Part shown: piece by piece, positions 46,410-53,701 of the stretch | Layout: each line of letters starts with the position of its first letter | Numbering within the stretch: position 1 is the first letter of the stretch | Assembly (NCBI GenBank): GCA_002352205.1 | Contig: DEHZ01000009.1 | Span: forward strand, 4,450-68,449 | Source of the DNA: Flavobacterium sp. UBA2787 | GTDB lineage: Bacteria; Bacteroidota; Bacteroidia; Flavobacteriales; Flavobacteriaceae | Direction of reading: 5' to 3' | DNA: 64,000 nucleotides | Notes under the pieces: model-generated | Databases searched by the model: none | What the model saw: only the letters and a program-made list of their open reading frames with translations | Told to the model about the DNA's origin: nothing | Translations under genes and position numbers: made by a program

Positions 46410-47046
46410 CTTTAGTCTTTTTAAATATTAAATTGAGTGATATTAATACTATTATAAATGAAACTATTGCAACAGAATAATTAAAGCTTTCTATTGAATA
46501 AGTTGAGAGTCTTTCTGAAACTTCTATTGCTTGTCCTTGTTGCTTACTCAGTCTGTAATATGAATAATTTGGAAATAAATTGCCCAGTATAATTGATATT
46601 ACTAAACCAATACCAGTTGATATTATTAAAATTTCACTATCTTTCAAAAGGGTGATACCTATAAAGTTATTGTTTATTTTGAATAGTAATTTTTTAAAGA
46701 TTTGATTAAACTTAGAAATCTTAGTAGTACTCGAATGTTGATTATTATTTATATTTTCAGCAATTCTAAAAAGCTCCTCCGAGCTACTAAAATACTTATT
46801 GTAGGTTTTGTTAGTATCAATTGGTCTTCCTGTTAACATCCAAACATCAGATAAAAAATTATATTTTTCCTCAATTTCTTTATAACTCTTTCCTTTTATA
46901 TAACTTTCTATAAAGTCATCAAAAGTTGCTTCTCTATTTAATTTGTTATCAAGTTCTGCAACTGCTTTTGTAACTAATTCTTTTAATGGAGCAACAGATT
47001 TTTCATTTCTTCTTCTAGAGAAAATATGATGATTTAAATTTTCCAT
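46390..47046 (-). CDS. Element membrane protein of unknown function
   Basis: Encodes 218 residues. A soluble N-terminal region of ~130 residues precedes two membrane segments (ILIISTGIGLVISIILGNLF and VAIVSFIIVLISLNLIF). The first gene of a minus-strand operon. Its start codon abuts the operator-like palindrome at 47058-47080, so the divergent XRE protein probably controls it. Confidence 0.6.
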   Translation of the reverse strand: MENLNHHIFSRRRNEKSVAPLKELVTKAVAELDNKLNREATFDDFIESYIKGKSYKEIEEKYNFLSDVWMLTGRPIDTNKTYNKYFSSSEELFRIAENINNNQHSSTTKISKFNQIFKKLLFKINNNFIGITLLKDSEILIISTGIGLVISIILGNLFPNYSYYRLSKQQGQAIEVSERLSTYSIESFNYSVAIVSFIIVLISLNLIFKKTKDELKKV

Positions 47047-47057
47047 AATTGATATAA

Positions 47058-47080
47058 ACTTGCCATATATGGCATTAAGT
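47058..47080. promoter_or_regulatory. Operator O1 of the XRE regulator
   Basis: Contains TGCCATATATGGCA (47061-47074), a perfect 14-bp palindrome, inside ACT...AAGT ends. Lies 11 bp before the divergent membrane-protein gene. Confidence 0.6.
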
Positions 47081-47104
47081 TACAAACATATAAATCTTTC
47101 CTTG

Positions 47105-47124
47105 ACTTGCCAAATATGTCAAGT
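47105..47124. promoter_or_regulatory. Operator O2 of the XRE regulator
   Basis: ACTTGCCAAATATGTCAAGT is an imperfect palindrome with the same ends and the same ACTTGCCA half as O1. It ends one base before the XRE start codon, so binding would block the gene's own expression. Confidence 0.6.
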
Positions 47125-47125
47125 T

Positions 47126-47356
47126 ATGGATAAGAATGAATTATTAAAAAGTGTAGGTAAAAGAATCCAAGAATTAAGAGTTAGTAAGGGTTTAACTCAA
47201 GTTGATTTGGTTGGTAAAATTGATGGAGATATTGATACAACAAATATCTCTAGAATAGAATCAGGTAGAACCAATCCAACCATATACACACTATATAGAA
47301 TAGCAGTTGCATTGGAAACTACTATAAATGACTTAGTACAATTTGAAGCTAAATAA
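47126..47356 (+). CDS. XRE-family HTH regulator
   Basis: Encodes 76 residues from ATG 47126, chosen because the upstream frame from TTG 47060 would run through both operators. A single HTH_3 domain fills the protein (VGKRIQELRVSKGLTQVDLVGKIDGDIDTTNISRIESGRTNPTIYTLYRIAVALETTINDLVQ). The size and position resemble C-proteins of restriction-modification systems and phage repressors. It probably represses both itself (O2) and the divergent operon (O1). Confidence 0.88.
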   Translation: MDKNELLKSVGKRIQELRVSKGLTQVDLVGKIDGDIDTTNISRIESGRTNPTIYTLYRIAVALETTINDLVQFEAK

Positions 47357-47551
47357 AAACATTTTGGCTATTTAGTATTAACCCTCCAATTACTTTAGAA
47401 GTTTCTTTTAGACCAAAAGATGTATCAAAATAGTTATACAATAAATGTATATTTATAACTTTTGGCTATATTATTATATCTCAAAAATTAATTACATTCT
47501 AATTTTATCAGTTTTTGGGTGTTATTTAAACTCCTTCACGAATGAAAATAA

Positions 47552-47603
47552 ACCTTACAGTTTGGCATATTTACTATATAGTAGTTATACCAAATTGTAA
47601 GGT
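47552..47603 (-). terminator. Long near-palindrome following the RadC gene
   Basis: ACCTTACA and TGTAAGGT are the outer arms, TTTGG/CCAAA and TACTATATAGTA the inner ones. It spans 52 bp, and the right end overlaps the RadC stop. On the minus strand TTTATTTTC follows. It is probably a terminator hairpin, although the length is unusual. Confidence 0.6.
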
Positions 47604-48037
47604 CATAATTCATTTTCATCACTAAAACTATAATATCCAAATCTTGATATTATTAAATGGTCTAGAAGACATATATCAAGCAAATTACATGCTTCTTTTA
47701 GCTTCTTTGTAATTGCTTTATCAGGTTCACTAGGAACTAACTTACCACTCGGGTGATTGTGCACTAATATTATACTTGATGCATTGCATTTTAAAGCTAC
47801 ACCTAGAATAATTCTGACATCAACTACAGTTCCTGAAATACCACCTTTTGACATTTCAAATATACCTAGAACAATATTTGCCCTGTTGAGCAATATTACT
47901 TTTACTTCTTCCTGATATTCCAAAATACTCATATTCCAATGTTTCATAATCACTTGATACATAATTTGGCTATTAGTGACTTGAACTCTATCAGGATTAG
48001 TATTTGAATAAGAAACTTTAATTTCAGCTACTTCCAT
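47603..48037 (-). CDS. RadC/JAB-domain protein
   Basis: Encodes 144 residues. The JAB1/MPN metal site is complete: VHNHPSG (residues ~92-98) followed by SEPDKAITKKL, and an upstream FEMSKGGISGTV. Proteins of this type are common accessory genes on mobile elements of Bacteroidetes. Despite the old RadC name, the repair role is unproven; a metalloprotease or deubiquitinase-like activity is possible from the fold. Confidence 0.9.
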   Translation of the reverse strand: MEVAEIKVSYSNTNPDRVQVTNSQIMYQVIMKHWNMSILEYQEEVKVILLNRANIVLGIFEMSKGGISGTVVDVRIILGVALKCNASSIILVHNHPSGKLVPSEPDKAITKKLKEACNLLDICLLDHLIISRFGYYSFSDENEL

Positions 48038-48058
48038 AAGTATAGAAAAAATAAAACT

Positions 48059-48105
48059 CGTCCATAATTTGAATATCTATTATATAGCTAAACAGAAAAT
48101 GGACG
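48059..48105 (-). repeat. 47-nt inverted-repeat element, copy 1
   Basis: On the minus strand it starts CGTCCATTTT and ends TGGACG, with an AT-rich loop containing TATATAATA. It lies 10 bp after the stop of the 48116 gene and is followed by TTTTATTTTTT. It matches the copy at 63426-63472 at 35 of 47 positions. Confidence 0.75.
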
Positions 48106-48115
48106 AGTTAAAATT

Positions 48116-48511
48116 TTACATTACAAATTCTTCTTTGTGTTGACCATTACTTGAAAAAGTATGTTCTTCTGCTAGAAGCTTTTGGATGGATTTATCTTCT
48201 TTTGAGATAGTATCTTCCTCTTGAGCATAAACATATCTGTGGTTTAGTACTAATACTTGTCCAGAGTCTTTATTTACATACTCGTAAGGTTCACATTCTT
48301 GTTTCACTACATTACCGGGCATTTCTGTACCAATAAGAGCTTTACAGGTTTGCTCATCAAATGTTGATGAAATAAATGCTTTTTTAGTTGTAGCATAAAA
48401 TTGATTTGAGGTTTGGCTTTTTACCATTTCAATACCTCCCGAAATTTCTAAAACAAAGAATTCTCTACCATCCTCTGCTTGTCTTTTTAAATAGTTTACA
48501 ATACGTACCAT
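48116..48511 (-). CDS. Element gene of unknown function
   Basis: Encodes 131 residues from ATG 48511; ATG 48535 would add eight. The sequence (VRIVNYLKRQAEDGREFFVLEISGGIEMVKS, FYATTKKAFISSTFDEQTCKALIGTEMPG, VVKQECEPYEYV) is soluble and beta-rich. Similar small proteins are frequent next to RadC on Bacteroidetes mobile elements, but I know no function. A hairpin element closes the gene. Confidence 0.62.
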   Translation of the reverse strand: MVRIVNYLKRQAEDGREFFVLEISGGIEMVKSQTSNQFYATTKKAFISSTFDEQTCKALIGTEMPGNVVKQECEPYEYVNKDSGQVLVLNHRYVYAQEEDTISKEDKSIQKLLAEEHTFSSNGQHKEEFVM

Positions 48512-48535
48512 TAATTTAATTTTTGAGTTGAACAT

Positions 48536-48894
48536 TGTCTAATCTAAATCTACTTATACACCTAATAAATTTCAGCTATCAACTTGAATTTATACAAAAT
48601 GTACTTTCTCGAAATAGAATTAAACACAGGTTTGACAGGCTGCCTCAATAAGTGAGGGTATTTAGTGGCGGTGGGGATTTAAAAACAAAAAAATTATTGG
48701 CTTTCAGATGTACAATTATAGCTGTTATAATTACTTTAAATCAAACAAAAAGCCCCAAAAAGTAAAGAAAATAATACTTAAAAAATGAAAACAAAGTAAC
48801 AGTTCAAACATCAAGATTGATAGATTTAAAAGCCTAAACAAATCTCAACACTATAGAATTATCCTAAGATTTTTTTATCAAGCATAAAAAATAA
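48536..48894. other. Gene-free stretch before the defence genes
   Basis: No gene seen. It has a small hairpin (CCTCA, ATAAG, TGAGG near 48643-48657) followed by a GTGGGG stretch that recurs twice in the leader at 48895 onward. Confidence 0.45.
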
Positions 48895-49050
48895 AAAACT
48901 CTATATAATTGGGTGGGGAGTTTTCCCTTTTCAAATATAGGTGGGGGGTGTTTTTACGTAAGGTCACGTATGAATATTGTTGTTGTAGCTAAAAATATTT
49001 TCTAAAAAAATTATAAGAAGATGTTGTATAAATTTTCTAAATTTAAACAA
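48895..49050 (+). promoter_or_regulatory. Shared defence leader, copy 1
   Basis: Leader of the Avs-like gene. TCTATATAATTGGGTGGGG near 48899-48918, a second GTGG block, and CTAAATTTAAACA at about 49037-49049 have counterparts in the same order before the mcrB-like gene (53540-53682). It ends 20 bp before the start codon. Confidence 0.55.
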
Positions 49051-49069
49051 TTTAAATGTTATTAAAAGA

Positions 49070-52000
49070 ATGAATAAAGATTGGTTAATCTTGGTTGAAA
49101 AATTTGATTTAGAAAGTGCTAGAACAAAGTTTCAAGATATATGTGAGAGTTTATACAAAAAAATATCTGTAAAAGAACCTAGAACTGTCAGGGTTAATCA
49201 AGGAGATGGAGGTATTGATATATTTATTGGAGAAATAGGTTTAGAACCTATTGAAGTTATACAATGTAAATTTTTTGTTGATGGACTGGGTGAATCACAA
49301 AAATCTCAAATTAGAGAATCTTTTAAAACAGCAATTGAATCTAAAGAATTTGAGACAAAATGCTGGACATTATGTATCATTAATATACTTGATTTACAAC
49401 AAAATAAATGGTGGAGTTCATGGAAAAATAATGTTGAAATTAAGTATAATTTATCAAATGAGTTTATCAAATTAAAAGATGGAAATGAATTAGTAAGTTT
49501 ATTAAAACAATTTAATTTGTATAATACTGCATTTGAATTAGAGGACAGTATTAAAATAAGTGAAATACATGAAGAAATTGTAAAAAGAAATATCACTCCA
49601 ACAGTTGATATAAAATCTTTATTAAAAAACACTTCTTATGCTTTGTTACAAGTAAAAAATTATATTGAAAATAATACCAGTACACATATTCAAAGAACAG
49701 AAACAGAATTAATATATAATTGGATTAATGCTGTATTACCTACAAACAAAAGAAATGTTCTAGTTTTAAAAGGAGAAAAAGGACTTGGAAAGTCAGCAAT
49801 TTTAAAAGACTTATATAATAAACTAGACAAAGAGAATTTTACAGTATTAGGTATTAAAGCGGACAAATTTTATTGCAAATCAATCTTTGAACTTGAAAAA
49901 AAACTATTTAATGACCAACTAACCTTTAATAGAATTATTAAAAACACAGAGGAAAGTGGAGATAAGCTTGTGGTAATAATAGACCAAATAGATGCAATGT
50001 CTCTTACCTTATCTTCTAGCAGAGAGTTTATAGAAACATACATTAGACTAATCTCTATTTTACAAGAAAATAAAAATACAAGAATAATATTATCGTCAAG
50101 GTCATATGATTTAAAGTATGATGCTGAATTAAGTATTTACAATTCTGATATTTATAAAATAATATCAGTAAACCCACTGTCCGTAGATGCTGTAAAAAAT
50201 ACTCTATCCAAATTTAGAATAAATTGTTCTTCTGCAAAGGTTTTAGAGTTGTTAAGAACTCCTAATCATTTAGATATTTATTGTAGAATATTTGAAAGTA
50301 GCATTAAAAAAGATGTTGACACTATTTCTTCATTAAAAGAATTGTATGACCAACTTTGGATAAAATATATTTCTCCTACAAAAGATTTAAATCTTAAAAA
50401 GCTTATTTACATAATATCTCAAAGAATGTACAATGAACAAAGGATTTCTGTAGGGAATGTTTATGAAGATGATTACCATTCTGAGATTCAGTTTTTAAGC
50501 TCTAATAGCTTATTAATTGAATATGATAAAGAAGTACAGTTTTTTCATCAAACCTTTTATGAGTATTGTTTTGCTAAACAATTTGTAGAAAACAAATGTG
50601 ACTTAGAGAACTATATTTTAGAAAATGAGCAAAGTTTATATGTAAGGTCTGTTATAAAAATGGTTTTAGAGTATCTAAGAGAATATGATATAAATGCATA
50701 TCACATAAAAATAAAAAATGTTTTAAATTCGAAAAATTATAGATTTCACATAAAATCACTAATCATAAGTGAACTAGGTCTAGTAAAAAAACCAAGTATT
50801 TCAGAAAAAGAAATTGTAACTAATATTATCTTAAATAATACAGATTATGAAGAGGTATTTGTAAGTTCAATATTTAGCGAGGATTGGATAAAACTTTTTA
50901 TTTCTGAAGACATTCCTAAAAGTTATTTTTTTGTTGAAAATAGAGGTAATAGTGAGGAAGATTATAATCTTTTAAAGGCAAAAAAACATAATTATAATTG
51001 GCTTCTGTTCAGAAACAATATGAAAGAATGTCCTCTTTTAATACTTGATTATTTGGACAAACAAGATTTTGATAATAAAAATAATTTTATATCCAGCTTG
51101 CTTATTCAGATAGAAGATTGGTCTAATGAAAAGCTATTGCATTATTTTGAGAAGTATATTCCTTACGTAGAAGAATCTAAAGTGAAAAGAGATAATTTTT
51201 GGTTTTATGAAATTCTAAAAAAGATTTTTCCAACTAATAAGGATTATGGTTACGAAAAGATGACGAAACCAATTCTAGATGTTTATGAAGAATATAATTA
51301 TGATTATTCGTTTGAGCATTCTTTAGACAGTACAATTGAGGAGTTTTATGAAATTTCTCCAAAAGAAACTTTTGAATTTCTTTTCAAATTATACCAACAA
51401 CTATCAGAAAAAAATAAGGTTGACTACTTTAAATATGAAAATGTTTTATCAACTCTGTATGGTAGTTCAGTATTCTCAAATTCTGATAATTCTTATATTA
51501 CTCGTGGAGAGAAAAATCTTAAAAGCTATCTGTATAAATTCATAGAAAATAGCAATATTAATTATGTTACCGACTTTTATAATAAATTTAAAGATACAGA
51601 CAATGTATCAATTCTTAAGTTATTAGTAAGAGGTTTAAATGCTTACCCTATAAACCATAAAGATAAAGTAGTAGAATTAATAGAAATATTAAATAAGAAA
51701 AATATATTTGGAGGAAGTGATGATAATTTTCAATTGCTATTAAGAAATCTAATTAGTAGTGTTTATACTTCTTTGGATGAGAGTCAAACAGCATTAATAA
51801 ATTCTACATTCTTAAGCATAAGAACAAAATATGACTATCATATATGGTCTGATACAGATGGAAATAGAAAGGTTCATCTAAATGATTTTGGAAAGAAAAA
51901 ATACTTATTTATTAAGTCTTTACCAATTGAAAAAATAAAAACAAATAGTACTCTTTATAAAACATATCAAGAGCTTGAAAGAAAATTTGGAGAAATAAAT

Positions 52001-53443
52001 CACAGTAAAGCATTACATGTATCTAGTGTAACACATGGAGCTGTTGGCACACCCTTAAACAAATCTGCTTATGAAAAAATGGATTTAAAGAGTTGGAAAA
52101 GAAGTATGATGAAATACGATGAAAACTATAAATCATCACACAGCTTTAGAGGGGGTATATATCTGCATTCTACGGCTTTTAAGGATAAAGTAAAAGAGTG
52201 TCCTGATAAATTTTATAAATTTATTGATGAATTATTTGAAGATAATAGAATATCTCCTCAGTATATTATGCGGGGTATAGATGGATTAATAGAGAGTAAT
52301 TATAACCCTGACAGAGTAAAAACTCTTTACAAAAAATTTATTTTTTTAAATCTTAGTGAGTTTTTTTATACAAGTATGTTCAACCACCAAGCAGAGTATT
52401 TTATTAAAAACAGAAATATTGATATAGATATAGTTAGTTATTTGCAACGGACAGTTGTCAATTACCCTCATAAAGAAAGAGAACTCAACCCTACTAAGCC
52501 TCTTTTTGATTCCACAAATTCTGTAAGAGGTTCTGCACTTCAAACACTAATGTTATGTTATTATGACAATAATTTTGAAGAAATAATATTTTCAACTATT
52601 GAAGATGTGATTCATAATCCTCTGTGTAATGATTCTTTAAAGGTTATGATTTTACATTATTTAGGATATCTAAATTATTTAAACATAGAAAGAGCTTTTA
52701 AAATATTTGTGGAACTTACAAAAACTGATGATGTAGAAATACTAAAATCTTCCATTAACACAGCACAGTATTTTAACAATAAGTATCATAATGTTATGGA
52801 GGATTATTTTAACAGATTATTAAATACTTCAGAGCTTCACAAACAAAGTTATTTGTTAGTTTCAAGTTGGTTATTAGGCTTGGATGTCAATAAAAAATTA
52901 TATAAAGAATTTATTAAGACCGGTAAAGATGCAAAGTTATGTGCAATAGATGTTGCAGAAAAATTTTTAATTAATGAAGATGACATAACAATTAATGAAA
53001 ATGCATTATCTATACTATATGAATTTATTAATGAAACAGATAAAGAATTTGCTAGGGAATATTCTTGTATTATTTTAAGAAAATTTAAACCAAGTAATTT
53101 TAATGTTTTTTTTGATTTTCTTAAAGTGTATTCAATATCAGAATTAAGCAAAAAAGAACCAAGATATTTTCTTCAATATCTTTTAAAATGTTCAAAGGAC
53201 TACCCAAAAGAATGTATGGACCTGTTGGAATATATTGACTTTAGTAATTTGCCTAACATTCAAGAGAGAGGACATTATGACAAAGAGCCAATTCAGTTAA
53301 TTCTAGGTATTTATAGTAAACTTGTTTCAGAGGTTAATAAAGAAAAAAAGCTTATAAATAAAGCACTTGACGTGTTTGATAATATGTTAAAACATGTTCA
53401 TTTAAGAAGTAGTGCAAATCTGGCGATAGAGACAATTATATAA
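49070..53443 (+). CDS. Avs-like defence protein: nuclease-like domain, STAND NTPase, helical repeats
   Basis: Encodes 1457 residues. The N-terminus has a Mrr/PD-(D/E)XK-like core: G45-DGGID50 followed by VIQCK67 (D...QxK). Next is a STAND-type P-loop NTPase with Walker A GEKGLGKS (235-242), Walker B VVIIDQID (D305, D308) and a sensor-like IILSSR. The last ~900 residues are helical with no enzyme motif and look like sensor repeats. This order (effector nuclease, STAND, repeats) is the architecture of Avs anti-phage NTPases, where the C-terminus recognises a phage protein and the nuclease then cleaves DNA. The specific Avs type is not decided. A monocistronic gene with its own leader. Confidence 0.78.
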   Translation: MNKDWLILVEKFDLESARTKFQDICESLYKKISVKEPRTVRVNQGDGGIDIFIGEIGLEPIEVIQCKFFVDGLGESQKSQIRESFKTAIESKEFETKCWTLCIINILDLQQNKWWSSWKNNVEIKYNLSNEFIKLKDGNELVSLLKQFNLYNTAFELEDSIKISEIHEEIVKRNITPTVDIKSLLKNTSYALLQVKNYIENNTSTHIQRTETELIYNWINAVLPTNKRNVLVLKGEKGLGKSAILKDLYNKLDKENFTVLGIKADKFYCKSIFELEKKLFNDQLTFNRIIKNTEESGDKLVVIIDQIDAMSLTLSSSREFIETYIRLISILQENKNTRIILSSRSYDLKYDAELSIYNSDIYKIISVNPLSVDAVKNTLSKFRINCSSAKVLELLRTPNHLDIYCRIFESSIKKDVDTISSLKELYDQLWIKYISPTKDLNLKKLIYIISQRMYNEQRISVGNVYEDDYHSEIQFLSSNSLLIEYDKEVQFFHQTFYEYCFAKQFVENKCDLENYILENEQSLYVRSVIKMVLEYLREYDINAYHIKIKNVLNSKNYRFHIKSLIISELGLVKKPSISEKEIVTNIILNNTDYEEVFVSSIFSEDWIKLFISEDIPKSYFFVENRGNSEEDYNLLKAKKHNYNWLLFRNNMKECPLLILDYLDKQDFDNKNNFISSLLIQIEDWSNEKLLHYFEKYIPYVEESKVKRDNFWFYEILKKIFPTNKDYGYEKMTKPILDVYEEYNYDYSFEHSLDSTIEEFYEISPKETFEFLFKLYQQLSEKNKVDYFKYENVLSTLYGSSVFSNSDNSYITRGEKNLKSYLYKFIENSNINYVTDFYNKFKDTDNVSILKLLVRGLNAYPINHKDKVVELIEILNKKNIFGGSDDNFQLLLRNLISSVYTSLDESQTALINSTFLSIRTKYDYHIWSDTDGNRKVHLNDFGKKKYLFIKSLPIEKIKTNSTLYKTYQELERKFGEINHSKALHVSSVTHGAVGTPLNKSAYEKMDLKSWKRSMMKYDENYKSSHSFRGGIYLHSTAFKDKVKECPDKFYKFIDELFEDNRISPQYIMRGIDGLIESNYNPDRVKTLYKKFIFLNLSEFFYTSMFNHQAEYFIKNRNIDIDIVSYLQRTVVNYPHKERELNPTKPLFDSTNSVRGSALQTLMLCYYDNNFEEIIFSTIEDVIHNPLCNDSLKVMILHYLGYLNYLNIERAFKIFVELTKTDDVEILKSSINTAQYFNNKYHNVMEDYFNRLLNTSELHKQSYLLVSSWLLGLDVNKKLYKEFIKTGKDAKLCAIDVAEKFLINEDDITINENALSILYEFINETDKEFAREYSCIILRKFKPSNFNVFFDFLKVYSISELSKKEPRYFLQYLLKCSKDYPKECMDLLEYIDFSNLPNIQERGHYDKEPIQLILGIYSKLVSEVNKEKKLINKALDVFDNMLKHVHLRSSANLAIETII

Positions 53444-53539
53444 AACCACACCAAACTCCACAAACAGAAGCATTTTAAATACTTGAAGATATCTTTGTTT
53501 TAAAGATTTATCCATAAATATTTATCAGAGCAGATAGAT

Positions 53540-53682
53540 AAAAATTCTATGTAGTTGTGTAGGATGTTTTTTTTAAGTGGTGGTTCTTTTTAAGTTAGGT
53601 TTCAAAGGAAAAAATTTATTAGTCCATATTTTTTTCAAAAACAATTTTAACAAAGAGTGATATTAATTTCCTAAATTTAACA
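53540..53682 (+). promoter_or_regulatory. Shared defence leader, copy 2
   Basis: Leader of the mcrBC operon, with TTCTATGTAGTTGTGTAGG (53545 onward), a GTGG block and CCTAAATTTAACA (53670-53682). It aligns in order with 48895-49050. Remaining bases of 53444-53701 hold no gene. Confidence 0.55.
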
Positions 53683-53701
53683 TTTTCAAAGATTTTTTAC
53701 A

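Noticed and set aside
47060-47125. Upstream TTG start for the XRE regulator
   Set aside because: It would translate through both operators and add residues absent from the HTH_3 fold; ATG 47126 is preferred.
48536-49069. Toxin-antitoxin or integrase gene in the spacer before the defence genes
   Set aside because: No frame of useful length or motif on either strand; only hairpins and the shared leader.
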